From the NCBI GenBank assembly GCA_947561585.1, contig CANNZV010000119.1:248001-312000 (forward strand): a stretch of 64,000 bases of DNA. The letters run 5' to 3'. Both the position numbers and the translations under genes were made by a program. Origin of the DNA: Caprella mutica (taxonomy: Eukaryota; Arthropoda; Malacostraca; Amphipoda; Caprellidae). The notes beneath the pieces are model-generated. The model made no database searches. It was not told the origin of the DNA and saw nothing but the letters and a program-made list of their open reading frames with translations. The first letter of the stretch is position 1; every line of letters starts with the position of its first letter. Below, piece after piece: positions 22,497 through 33,151 of the stretch.

Positions 22497-25400
22497 CTAT
22501 ATTCCACCACCCTGTGATCTTCCTCTCTCTGCCCAAGCCTCCTCCAAGTAGGCCTTCATCCCATCTCCCTTCTCCCCAAAACACAAAACCTGCTCCACAC
22601 TCTCCACTCCATATCTTACTCTCAAGTCCCTCAGACCTTCACACTCAACCAAAAAATGTTCCAACGTCTCCTCCCCCAACTCACACACGCCACAAACTGT
22701 CTCACCTCCCACAAACCTCCTCCTCCAATTCAACCTGAGACAGTCCGTCCTTGCTCTGAACAGCAACACCGATCCCCACCCATTATCATAGCAACTTTCC
22801 CCTCCTATCCTCTCCTTCATCTCATAATAATACCTCAAAGTATGCTTCCCTCTCACCTCCTCTCGCCATCTTCCATGTTCCCACTCATTTATCCTTTCCA
22901 CAATCTGCTCCCTGGACATGTCTCTCACCTGCTGTCTGTCAAGTCCCACCTCCTCCATGTACCCACCAACTATTCTAAACCATCCACCATTTCCTCCCCT
23001 CACATCACCAGCATCAACTATCCTCCTCAGCAACCCATTCTCACCCTCCATCATATGCTTCAAAAACAAAATCTTCCCTTTCATGTCTCTAGGAGTCACT
23101 CCAGAGCAACCTACCTCTCCCTGTAGAGCCGCTGAGGCGGCATATCCAGGTGCTCCCAGAATTTTCCTCCAGACTCCATTTTCCACCCGCTGCATTCTCT
23201 CTCTCTCTCCCTTCCTCCACACCATCACATCTCCTCCACTCAAAACTCCCGGCAGAACCACACTCTTCCAAAACACCTTCCCTATTGTCATCCTCTCGCA
23301 CGCTCTGGACACCACAGAAAAAGTAAGGTTGCTCATCTTCTCTGCCAGCTTCAACTTCCTCTCCCTATTCTCACTAAAACAGTCACGCTTGGACACCACT
23401 TCCATTCCCAAATATCTCATCCTGTCCACAACCTCCACTCCCCCCACCATTCCGCCATCTGGTTTCTCCCCATTAAATACCATGCATACCGTCTTCCTTT
23501 TATTAATTCTCATTCCAAATCCCTCCGCCACCCCAGCCAGCCTCCCCACCATCTCCCCAGCCTCACCCACACTACCCGCCATCAACAACCCATCATCCGC
23601 ATAGAACAGAACTGGAATATACATTCCTCTCACTCTGCATCCCAACCCTCCCCTAACAATTCTCTCAATCAGCATCCCCACAACCATCAAGAAAAGTTGC
23701 GGGGACCCAGTGCAGCCTTGTCTGATGCCCCTTCCTATCTCCGTATCACCCATCTTTCTGCCTTCCCTCCAAATCTCAGTCCCATCACCCCTATACAAAT
23801 TGACCACCACATCTATCACTCTAGGGTCACATTTGTAATATTTCAGCGCTGTGACCAAAGCCCCCCTATCCACCCTATCAAAAGCCTTCTCAAAATCTAC
23901 AGCCACCACTACCAAACTTTCTTTTAACCTATACTTCTCCTCCACGCACCATCCCAACAAAAACAAATTCTCCTCCATTCTCCTGCCCTCCGTAAAACCC
24001 GCCTGCATGTAACCAACTCTCGCATCATTCATCACCTGTCCCACCAAACGCTCCTTCAACACCCCCATGAACACCTTATACCCCACATTTGTCAAAGCTA
24101 TTGGTCTGTGCTCATTTACAGTTGGTCTTTGAGCTTTTGGTACCATGCAGGTTTTGGATTTCTTCCAGCTCCCACTCACCTGCCCCGACTCCAACATCCT
24201 ATTGAAAGCTCCAGTCACCCTTCCCATGCATCCCTCACTATCTGCTATCGCTCTGTACATTTCTCCCTTTATCTTATCTGGACCTCCCTGCTTATGGCTT
24301 TTCAACTTCCCTATCCTTTTTTTCACCTCTTCTTCACTCAATGTAACAACCTTCATCCATCTCTCAACTCCCTCCAACCTCCCCAACCTAGGTATCTGCA
24401 GCCTCCCCTCCTCTCTCAATGCTCTGTCTCTATCCTCATCCTGCCTAATACCCTCCTCCCATTCTCTAACATATTGTTCCCTAACATTTGCTGTCCACAC
24501 ATCTTCCACTACATTTTCCCCAGCTTGGTATAGCTCAGACCAGTAGCCCATCATCTCTTCCGCCTCATCCTCCGGCTCAATCTTTTCTCCATCTGCATTA
24601 TACAGTCTCTTTTTCTTCTTATTATTATTTTCTCCCTTCAATTTTCTAATCATCTCCCACATCTTATTTCTACTTCTATCCTCCTTTACCTCTTGTGCGA
24701 CTCGTTTCTCATGCATCCCCTTTGCTTCTCTCACCATCTTTCCCACTGTAGCCTTTTGCTCTCTGTATAGTATCCACAATCTTTCTCTTTCTGCTCCTTC
24801 CACGCCTCTCCTTTGTCTATTTATTTCTCTTCTTCTCCTTATACCTCTCTCAATGTCATCATTCATCCACGGTGGATTTATCTTTACATTACCTCCAACT
24901 TTCTTTCTCACCTTCCTCTTCAAACAGTCTTCCGCTTTCTCCCTCATCACTTCCTCAATTTCATCTACTCTCAGCTCACCCCTCGCCATAAGTGCCATTT
25001 CCACCTCCTCAGCATATCTCCTCATCTTATCATGATCATTCACCTTATAAAACTCGTGTTCTTCCCATCTCTCGCCCTCTCTCTCTCTCCTCCCCACTCC
25101 AAAACTAGCACTCATGTAACAATGATCTGAAAGATCAAATCTCTCCTTCTCCTCATCTATCACCATTCCCCTAAACTTTTCAAACATCCCTTCATTCACC
25201 AGATAAAAGTCAATAACACTTCTGATGTCACCCTGTACTCTAGTGCTCTCTCCAATACATCTCTCATCTACATTCAGAATAGACAAGTTCCACCTCTGCA
25301 CAAACTCCAGCATCAACTCACCTTTCCAATTCCTATCTTGTCCACCCAAGAAACCAACATGTCCATTGAAATCACCTATCACCAACACCGGCACCTGGTC

Positions 25401-25778
25401 CCACCAACGTCCCATTACTTGGTCCATTTTGCCATATATTCCCCTGTTTCTTTCCCTCTCAGTTACATCCAAATACACCATCATGCAAATAAACTGAAAA
25501 TCACCTATCTTCACCTTCACCACCAGCACATCTCCACATCCACCCTCCATCTCTTCCATCTCCATCTCTCCTCCCCTGTACATCAGCATCATTCCTCCTC
25601 CTTTCTTATCCTTAACTTCTCTCATTCTACATATATGTTCAATTCCCTGAGCTCTTCCCACCCTCACATACTTCTCATGGGTCTCAATCACTCCCACCAA
25701 AGATAGCCTTCCTCCCACTCTATTTTCCTCAACTATTTCAGACAGCCGAAGCATCTTTAAATCAGTCAGACCCTGCAC
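22497..25778 (-). CDS. LINE ORF2: AP-type endonuclease and reverse transcriptase
   Basis: 1093 codons without interruption. From the GTG at 25778 the visible parts are: AP endonuclease (residues 1-225: GDFNGH 135-140, SVIDFYLV 187-194, SDHC 217-220); a basic linker; reverse transcriptase (about 500-790: RPIALTNVGYK, VDFEKAFDRVD with D628, RQGCTGSPQLF, FYADD 725-729); and a C-terminal Cys/His motif CGVC...H....C near residue 1035. It would nick target DNA and copy the LINE RNA by target-primed reverse transcription. There is no ATG at the start. The frame is open upstream to 25826, directly after the ORF1 stop TGA, and the upstream codons encode FINVQGL, whose Asn matches the first APE motif. 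No RNase H domain was seen. Confidence 0.92.
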   Translation of the reverse strand: MQGLTDLKMLRLSEIVEENRVGGRLSLVGVIETHEKYVRVGRAQGIEHICRMREVKDKKGGGMMLMYRGGEMEMEEMEGGCGDVLVVKVKIGDFQFICMMVYLDVTERERNRGIYGKMDQVMGRWWDQVPVLVIGDFNGHVGFLGGQDRNWKGELMLEFVQRWNLSILNVDERCIGESTRVQGDIRSVIDFYLVNEGMFEKFRGMVIDEEKERFDLSDHCYMSASFGVGRREREGERWEEHEFYKVNDHDKMRRYAEEVEMALMARGELRVDEIEEVMREKAEDCLKRKVRKKVGGNVKINPPWMNDDIERGIRRRREINRQRRGVEGAERERLWILYREQKATVGKMVREAKGMHEKRVAQEVKEDRSRNKMWEMIRKLKGENNNKKKKRLYNADGEKIEPEDEAEEMMGYWSELYQAGENVVEDVWTANVREQYVREWEEGIRQDEDRDRALREEGRLQIPRLGRLEGVERWMKVVTLSEEEVKKRIGKLKSHKQGGPDKIKGEMYRAIADSEGCMGRVTGAFNRMLESGQVSGSWKKSKTCMVPKAQRPTVNEHRPIALTNVGYKVFMGVLKERLVGQVMNDARVGYMQAGFTEGRRMEENLFLLGWCVEEKYRLKESLVVVAVDFEKAFDRVDRGALVTALKYYKCDPRVIDVVVNLYRGDGTEIWREGRKMGDTEIGRGIRQGCTGSPQLFLMVVGMLIERIVRGGLGCRVRGMYIPVLFYADDGLLMAGSVGEAGEMVGRLAGVAEGFGMRINKRKTVCMVFNGEKPDGGMVGGVEVVDRMRYLGMEVVSKRDCFSENRERKLKLAEKMSNLTFSVVSRACERMTIGKVFWKSVVLPGVLSGGDVMVWRKGERERMQRVENGVWRKILGAPGYAASAALQGEVGCSGVTPRDMKGKILFLKHMMEGENGLLRRIVDAGDVRGGNGGWFRIVGGYMEEVGLDRQQVRDMSREQIVERINEWEHGRWREEVRGKHTLRYYYEMKERIGGESCYDNGWGSVLLFRARTDCLRLNWRRRFVGGETVCGVCELGEETLEHFLVECEGLRDLRVRYGVESVEQVLCFGEKGDGMKAYLEEAWAERGRSQGGGI

Positions 25779-25826
25779 ATTAATAAATTCTACACTTAGA
25801 CATCCCTCTCCTTCCCTATCCTTATT

Positions 25827-27288
25827 TCACTGCTTCCTATCATTGTTGTTAATTTCCTTCTGTTCCTCTGTTTTGCTGTTCCCTCCCTGGACATGCTCCT
25901 CCCTTCCTTGATTTCTCTCATTTCTCATTTGATTTCCACCATTTCTACCTCTATCTCTTTCATCCTTCCGCTCACTCTCCTCTCCTTCTCTATGTTCCTC
26001 CTCTCCGTCCTCAACCCCTCTCTTACTACCCTTAACAGTGTTCCTTTCCTTAATTTGACCCTTATTTATGTACAGGTTTTCCTCACCTCTATCCCTTCTT
26101 CTCCTCAACTCCTCTCTCAGTTTCCTATCTTTGATTCTCTCCTTCAGTGACAGATCAGGAGCTATCATTACTCTTCTTTTCTCAACATCCTCAGAATTCC
26201 TCAGATATTTCCCCCTAGCTACTACTGCCCATTTCTGTCCTACTGTTCTCATCTTTACCAGAATAGGATTTGGAATACCCCTCTCATTTCTCTCACCAGT
26301 TGCCAGACTGTATTTTGTGGTAAATTCCACCGACTTGTCGGTGGAATTTTTTCCCATTGAAAATAATATTCTGGCAAAGTCGTTGGATTTTTACCTATTT
26401 ATTCCTATGTTACCATTAATTTTCGGTGGAAAAATGGGTAAAATGTTGGTGGATCAGCCAAATTACTAGAAATTTATGGTGGATTTTTTCAGCTTTTAGA
26501 AAAAGTCAGTGGAATTTTTTGCACCAAATACAGACTGGACCAGTTGTTCTTCCCTTTCCTTGCTTCAGTCTAGTCACCTCTTCAATTTCTAAGTCTCTCA
26601 GTCCCATATTCTTTTCAAACAGCTCTCCACATAAATCTTCATCACTCTGGTTAGACTCCTTTAATCCATGAATAATTAAGTTTCTCTCCCTTTTTGCAAT
26701 CTCCTCACCATCTTTCACCTCCTCCCTGACTTTCCCCACCAACTTCTCTTCAATATTGCACATAATCTCACCCTTCATTTCTTCTCTAACTTTGCCAACA
26801 AATTTCTCCTCAATGTTCCCCATTATCTCTCCTTTTACCTCCTGGACAATTTCTATCTTTTCCCTCTTTAGGGTTCCAAACTTATCCCCAAATTTCACAA
26901 CCATCTTCTCAAACAAGCTTTCTTGCATTCTCCCCACTATTTCACCTTGAATCTCATCTAAAATCTCCACCTTCAGACCTGCAATCCTTGATTCCATTTT
27001 TTTCAGAGTTTTTAGAATCTCTTTATTCTCCTTTTTAATCTTATCATTCTCCTCCTGTAACCTGATCATTTTCTCGCCTGCTTCTCTGCACTTCCTACAG
27101 ACCCACACTGCTCCCCCTTTATCCTTTTCATACATTTCATAAGTTTTCTCATTCAACCCTCCACACTTAATATGGTGCCAGCCAGAACATACCTCACACA
27201 TAATTCCCGCTTGCCCATCCTTTACCTTCTTTGCACACCCTATACACATATCAGATACAGAGACTTCTGGTTCCCCACTCACGATCAC
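25827..27288 (-). pseudogene. LINE ORF1 (PHD finger protein) disrupted by MITE-A
   Basis: Two parts of one reading unit, 27288-26547 and 26294-25827, are separated by a 236-bp MITE-A plus its 8-bp duplication. The protein starts with a C4HC3 PHD-type zinc finger (CIGC, CEVC, H, C, CRKC), then a long charged coiled coil, then an L1-ORF1-like region (LIIHGL, VTRLKQGKGR, VARGKYLRN, APDLS, KLREELRRRR) and a very basic tail. Such proteins bind LINE RNA in the RNP. No ATG opens the frame: the first in-frame ATG is next to the first Cys of the PHD finger. The frame is open to about 27384. The intact version is at 47424-48641. Confidence 0.88.
26303..26538. mobile_element. MITE-A inserted in LINE ORF1
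   Basis: 236 bp from CCAGACTGTATTTTGTGG to CACCAAATACAGACTGG, with 13-bp imperfect TIRs, flanked by the perfect 8-bp duplication ACCAGTTG (26295-26302 and 26539-26546). The duplicate locus at 47887-47894 has one copy of ACCAGTTG and no insertion, a direct empty site. It therefore inserted after the segmental duplication. Confidence 0.97.
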
Positions 27289-27913
27289 AGAGTAGGTGGA
27301 ACCAAAGGCCTCAGGAGGCTTACCTGGATCCCGGGGCTCACCCTTCTGCCGATGCCTGGCGGCGTTCTCGACATTGAAGACATCTTATAGCCTATAGGTA
27401 GGCAAATCAGCAGACGCCTTAAATTTATGCGAAACAAAATTGTACGTTACACACAACTAGATTCCAGAAGTCACATCAAAAACTAACTGTTACTTAGAGT
27501 ATGTATGATATGGATAAAAAAAGGTGTTATTTTTTTAACTATGTACGTACCTACATGAAAACTAATACACATAGCATAATTAATAATCATTTATTAAACT
27601 GAACATATAATATGAAAATAAATTATTTCATTTCCTGATTCTTATTTTTTATATTTGGTATTAGATCGAAGAATATATTGAAATAGAATAAAGAATAGTT
27701 ACACCTCTTTCAAATTTCTTTTGAACTTTTCAAATCAAAGGAAATGTGGCGGAAAATGGTAAAAAATCAAAATACTGAAAATATTAAAAACAAATCATTA
27801 AGTGTTGATTGTAAATTGTAATACCTCTGAATATATAATCAATGTTTGCAGGCGCGTATACAAGGGGGGAGTATTTGGGGCAGATGCCCCCCCTTGAGGT
27901 CTGAACTTTTTAA

Positions 27914-29937
27914 CCCTTTACCGGGCAAGTGATCATATCTGATCACTTAAATATGATATATAAATTGCCTTGCCGCCACATTCTATGCATCAATGTACTG
28001 ACGTCACATAGCCTCAGCCAAGGGGAATGCTTTAAGCTAGTGCCACGCCAATGACGTCATTTCTAAGCAGCATCACTACTGGTTGAGCACGAGAGTAATG
28101 CATCAGTAGCACTGTGGCTGTCATAGGGGGAGCATCTGCGACGTTTTGTGGCTTTTCAAGAGTCTCTTCTGTTTAACAAGATGTCGGTAAGTAACTAACA
28201 CTGTGATATTATATAGATGAAAATGTGTGCTTTAGCCTAACGTAGGTAATGTATATGGTGAATATCTAGAAGTTGGGAAAAAAACTTCTTGAAAAAATGG
28301 ATGATCATATATGATCACTTGCCAGTCTATGGTAAAAGTTGCAGTGATCATATTTGATCACTTGCCAGTCTATGGTTAAAGTTGCAGTGATCATATTTGA
28401 TCACTCACCAGTTTATAGTAGCTAAGTATAGGTTATAGAATATTTATTTTTAAGTGATAATTTTTAACTACTTTGTCCAGTAAGAGGTGTAATTTTTTTA
28501 TATATTAATACCAAAATACGTATAAAGTGACTACAAAGATAATTGCCTAATTTGAGATTAAAATATATTATCTACGTAATTTGCTATAGAAATTCAATAT
28601 TCTTGGAAAGAATACGTTTGATTGTTTTGGTGAATCATTTCGATGGTTGGAACCTTGGCCCCTTTTTTTCACTTGCTTATGATGAACATGCTTATGATGA
28701 ATCTATTCCAATTGCTTTCAATGTGCGAATTTTCTACATTGATTTTCTTTCCAGTTGCCCTGTTCCCTCTTTTACAAGAAGGCTAAATGCCAGACGACCA
28801 TCATCCCAGCAGACCCCAATGTCAGTGAGGATGAATCATTTGATGATGATGATAATGATCCAGACTATGTGCCTGAGCCCCACAACATGGATACTCCAAG
28901 TACAAGCGAAGAGCCTCCTGTGAAAAGGCTATGCACAAGGCCACCATTTGATGAAGAAGAGGAGATGTCTGAAGATGCGAATGACTGCACAGAGCTTCAA
29001 GAGCAGGAGATTGAAGACAGCGAGAATTAGGAAGGAGAGCTGCATAAGAGTAAGGGGAAGAGCACTGCTAGAAGTAAAGGCAAAAGCACCTTTCAAACTA
29101 GGCCAACTACCTGGAAAAGAGTAGACTTAGAGAATCCCTCCTTGCCTGACTATAACCATAAGCCTCCTATTTTTGTGGAAACTCCCTTACAATATTTCTT
29201 TAAATTTTTCAGTCCTGACCTCATAAAGCAAATAACCTACCAAACTAATCTTTATGCCAACCAAAAAGATATCGGTAGCTCCTTCAGCACAGATGAAGGC
29301 GAGATCCTCAATTTCATGGCTATCCTTTTGTACATGGGGGTTGTGACATGTCCCTCACTGGATGATTACTTGGCAAAGAGGACCAGAGTATATCAAGTGG
29401 CTGACCATATGTCATCCAAACGCTTCAGACTCCTGAGACGCACCATCCATTTCAACGTCAACTCCCAAGCACATGGTAACATTGACAAGTTTTATAAAGT
29501 TCGCCCACTGTTCAGCCACCTCAACCAATCTTTTAGAAGAGTACCTCACACTCCAAAGCAGTCCATTGATGAGGTTATGGTTGGCTACATTTTACTTTAT
29601 ATTCTGTCATACTCTTTATAAGTTGTAATAAACATTTGAAGTTTTAATTTTATTTATTTCACCTTCCATTGTGATTTTCTTTCGCTTTCCACAATTAAAA
29701 AATCTTTACCTTAGAATGGCAAGTGATCATATATGATCACAAAAATTGTTGGACTTTCTTACCTGAGACCGGCAAGTGATCATATATGATCACTTCATAA
29801 TTTCGAATTTGCATCAAAAATATGAAGAATTTTGAAAAAACAACTTCAATAAAAATATCTTTTATTATGATGTACTTTTAAGATCTGAAGTCAAAAACAA
29901 TCATTTCTGAATATTTCTATGAGTGCCCGGTAAAGGG
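27914..29937 (+). mobile_element. internally deleted piggyBac-like element
   Basis: The TIRs CCCTTTACCGGGCA and TGCCCGGTAAAGGG are flanked by TTAA (27910-27913 and 29938-29941), the piggyBac target site. It is 2,024 bp. The subterminal regions hold at least six TGATCATATATGATCA-type palindromes (near 27928, 28302, 28342, 28386, 29722 and 29772). Two perfect TGACGTCA motifs lie at 27999-28006 and 28052-28059, ahead of the transposase start. It carries only the N-terminal half of a transposase. Confidence 0.93.
28182..29621 (+). pseudogene. piggyBac transposase remnant (N-terminal half)
   Basis: A short first exon ATGTCG is followed by GTAAGT (about 28182). The acceptor TTTCTTTCCAG precedes 28755, joining in frame to LPCSLFYKK. 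The acidic N-terminus (EDESFDDDDNDPDYVPEP) is typical of the family. An in-frame TAG lies at 29028-29030. The frame continues with the piggyBac core (PLQYFFKFFSPDLI, ILNFMAILLYMGVV, FRLLRRTIHFN) up to SIDEVMV, the region of the first catalytic Asp. There it jumps to unrelated residues, a stop at 29619-29621 and an AATAAA. The rest of the catalytic domain is deleted. The identical remnant lies at 49535-50974. Confidence 0.9.
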
Positions 29938-30029
29938 TTAAAAATAAATCAACAGATTAATGAAAAATATATGGATTAATCCTCCAAATTGAAAAAATGT
30001 CAATTATTTGAATATTTTTAATTGCTTTT

Positions 30030-31335
30030 GACATGCTTGAACTCAGTATTCTATCAAAATCGTCATTTTTAAATTGCAAAAAGCGAGAAATTAAATTGCT
30101 TCAAGTCGTATTATGTATAAGCCATTTTCTCCATAGAAAGTGGATTTCTATCACCCTATTAATATAAGCATTGTTATTCAATTTAGAAATGTTTTTGAAT
30201 TTGAGAAGAAATGCATCGTCCTGTACTCTGTAGTAAGCCAAAACACCTTCTTCTTCAACAATACGCTGAAAATTCATGCTTTCCCAAGATAAATGGAAGG
30301 GTGGCTAAATCTTACCACTTGAAAAAGTTCGCAAGAGATCGTGGTCTATTCAACGAAACTGGTTCGTTTCACAAGAAAAAACAAATGAAAAAATAACTGC
30401 ATTCAGGAGGTGAAGAGTTTCTTTGAAGAGACCACTAGTTTTTCTCTCAGAAAAGTTTTTCAGCAAATTTCATCCACACCAAAACCACGTGGTGGAGGAT
30501 CGTCATACATTCATTTAGTTTCCGTTTTTATCAATGAACTTCAGTTCGACCATTAACGAAAGCCACATTAACAGCGGCTTTGAAAGTGGATTATGCAGCA
30601 ACTATCCAACATTGCCAATTGAATCGTTTGTACAGACGAGAAGTTAATTTACCTCCATCAAAAACACATCGAAAAAATACAAATGGAAATCTTCGAAATA
30701 TCTGGAAAGAAAATGATAGATATGACGTATGATGCTAAGGTTGCAATTATTAATGGAATGATTCCAATTGTTCAAGTATTCATAACGAACAAGGCAACAT
30801 GTTAGCATGTTAATGTTTTTCAATACTCTGATCCCAGCCTGCAACTTCTTCACTTTGGTGGATGCAAGACCAAATGCAGCTGTAGAATTTAAGGAAAAGT
30901 TTCGAGGTCGAGTGATTAGCAGAAGTACGGAAATAAAATTTCTGGTCAGCACACAGTCCAGATCTCAACTCTTTAGACTTTCGCATATGGGCTGCTGCAC
31001 TAACTCGAGTTTATAAGTTTATATAAAACAAAAGATCCTAATGAGTCTCTTATACAATGTGCTCAAATCTCCGTTCAAAAAAAAAAAATAAGACTCTCAA
31101 GAAAGTATGCAAGAATGTTCTGAAGCGTGCGTCGTTCTGTCTTCACTTCGGAGGGGGTCATTTTCAACAACTTTTGTATGACCTCAGGTGATGTGCCTCA
31201 TATGATAATATAAGACAATAAATGTTAACAATAATAATAATAAAAATTCTATAATGGTATTTGACTTATTTTCAAGTGCTTCTAATTCGCAAGTAAAAAA
31301 TTATGTTATCTGATGAAACACAGTGTAGCATGCAG
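30030..31335 (+). mobile_element. decayed Tc1/mariner-like copy (left arm)
   Basis: It contains scattered pieces of a transposase in several frames between 30211 and 31018, including EFKEKFRGRVISRSTEI and, in another frame, SPDL.SLDF..W, which resemble the C-terminal catalytic part of mariner-type transposases. The right terminal motif TCTGATGAAACACAGTGT is at about 31310. The left end is diverged and approximate. Stops and frameshifts are numerous. It lies tail to tail with the copy at 31456-33022. Confidence 0.55.
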
Positions 31336-31455
31336 TATAATTTTGATAATTTTCGCTGCAGCCAAAGATTGAATATTGTGATTAAGTTAATGACTATCAA
31401 TCTATTTGACTTGATATACAGCTTATGGACTGTATAATTAATTCATCCACTGACA

Positions 31456-33022
31456 CACTGTGTTCCATCAGAAACGAAGCACTTCGATCTAATCCATCAA
31501 TTGTCATCATAGATACACCACGTTGATGAAAAGAAAGTATTATTATTAAACATTTATTGTCCTATATATATGGCTATATCATATGAACCACATCTCCTGT
31601 GGCCCTACAGAAGTTGTTGCAAATGACCTCCTCCAGCCTGAAGACAGAACGAAGCAAACTTCGAACCATTCTTTCAAATTTCTTAGGGGTCAATGAGTTA
31701 TACCTTTCAGCGAAACTTTAAACACTTTGTATAAGAGACACAATGAAATATTCTTTTTCATATATAAACTCGATTTTGTGCAGCAGCCAAAAAGTGAAAA
31801 TCCAAAGGGTTGAGATATTGATTGTGTGCTGGCCAGAAATTTTCCGTTCTTCTGCTAATGAATCGACCTCTAAACATTTCAATGAGGAGTTCTAGAACTG
31901 CATTTGTTCAATGTGGTGAAGCGCCGTCCTACATCCACCAAAGTGAAGAACGAGATTCAGAATGGTGCAGTATGGGCCAAATAAGGGGTACTAGTTTGGT
32001 ATGCGATCTGTGAGGTTAATGTGATCTGATAATTTTTATTATAATAATTTTGATAATTTTTTTTTTAAGTAACTGTGATACAAAACAAACAATATGGACG
32101 AGATGATATTGTCACAATGCATTAAAAAGTAAAAAAAATAACAATATTAATCACCTATTTTACTTTATATTCATATAAGTTTAGTAGGATGTAGTTTATA
32201 TAATGATATTTTCTTGAAGTATTTCCATAATAAGGCTTTGCATATGTAAATGGTATATAATGATTTAAGGAATATATTTGATATCTCGTATACCTGTTTG
32301 TATCTTTCATATTTGCTTATAAATTCTGAATAGATCGCATGCCAAACCAGTAAATGATGATCAGATCGCATAGCAAATTAGCACCAAATAATGTCATGTA
32401 GCAATCTGAGATATGAAACACCATTAACCGAAGACAAGTTGCCATCATCATCAAGGAATGCATGAAAGATTATATTCATTTAATTAATAGTGACAGCAAA
32501 GATATAACCTTAGCATCATACCTATCATTTATTCCGTTGATATTACAGGGATTTTCATTAGTGTACCTGACGATCCTCCACAACGGAGTAATGTTTGGCG
32601 AAATCTGCTGAGAAACTGGGGGCTCTGGGGGGTTCTTCATAGAAACTCTTCACCTCCTGAATCACTGTTTCTGTTCTTCTTGGTTTTGTTATCATTTGCT
32701 TTTCTTGTGATTAGAACCAGTTTCATTGAATATACCACGAACTCTTGTGAACTTTTTCAGGTGGTAAGATTTAGCCACCCTTACACTTGTCATGGAGTGA
32801 AGCATGAATTTTCGACATACTGTTGAAGAAGAAGGTGTTTTTGCAAACTACAGAGTACAGGACGATGCATTTCTTCTCAAATTCAAAAACATTTTTAAGG
32901 TTTAAGAAAAATGCCAATACTAATAGGATAAAATCCATTCTTTATACTTTATGAACATAATGACGTCCTCCCATTCCGTAATTTAAAAAATGAGTTTTCT
33001 GACGAAACACAGTGTAAGCATG
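31456..33022 (-). mobile_element. decayed Tc1/mariner-like copy (right arm, inverted)
   Basis: The ends read ACACTGTGTTCCATCAGAAA (left) and its inverted relative (right, GTTTTCTGACGAAACACAGT, about 32993-33015). The minus strand contains the same transposase pieces as the left arm, for example the SGQHT region near 31820, and the region matching 30205-30370 appears inverted at about 32700-32885. Heavily mutated. Confidence 0.55.
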
Positions 33023-33151
33023 TTCAAAGCAATTAAAATAATCCAATAACTGATCAGTCTGAGGAATTATCCGTAGATTTTTTCAGAAACGTTAAATTTT
33101 TTGAAAAGTGCCCCCCCTTGACCGAATCCTAGATACGCCCCTGAATGTTTG

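Larger units (their letters stand above)
22387..27390 (-). mobile_element. LINE (APE-type non-LTR retrotransposon), nearly full length
   Basis: Transcription is on the minus strand: 5' region near 27390, ORF1 (27288-25827), ORF2 (25826-22497), short 3' UTR, and a 3' tail of about six ACTGG units (22387-22416). ORF2 is uninterrupted; ORF1 is split by a later 236-bp MITE-A insertion. The exact 5' end is inferred from where the open frame stops, and no target duplication was found. The 5' part up to residue 184 of ORF2 is duplicated at 46822-48740. ORF1 carries a PHD finger and an L1-ORF1-like region; ORF2 has no RNase H. A CR1/L2/Jockey-like clade is plausible but not established. Confidence 0.85.
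27849..33143. mobile_element. 5.3-kb hAT-like element (non-autonomous, nested)
   Basis: The left end is CAGGCGCGTATACAAGGGGG and the right end reads inward as CAGGGGCGTATCTAGGATTC. The flanks carry a perfect 8-bp duplication, AATGTTTG (27841-27848 and 33144-33151). Ends beginning CAGGGGCGTAT and an 8-bp duplication are typical of hAT transposons. No hAT transposase is present; the interior is a piggyBac insertion 65 bp from the left end and two decayed Tc1/mariner-like copies. Confidence 0.85.

Noticed and set aside
22514..25706. Many plus-strand frames rich in Ser, Pro and Leu across the LINE.
   Set aside because: They are antisense shadows of ORF2, whose purine-rich coding strand gives pyrimidine-rich, stop-poor complement.
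28755..29030. An independent acidic 91-aa host gene.
   Set aside because: It is in frame with the downstream piggyBac core and looks like the acidic N-terminus of piggyBac transposases, cut by one TAG.
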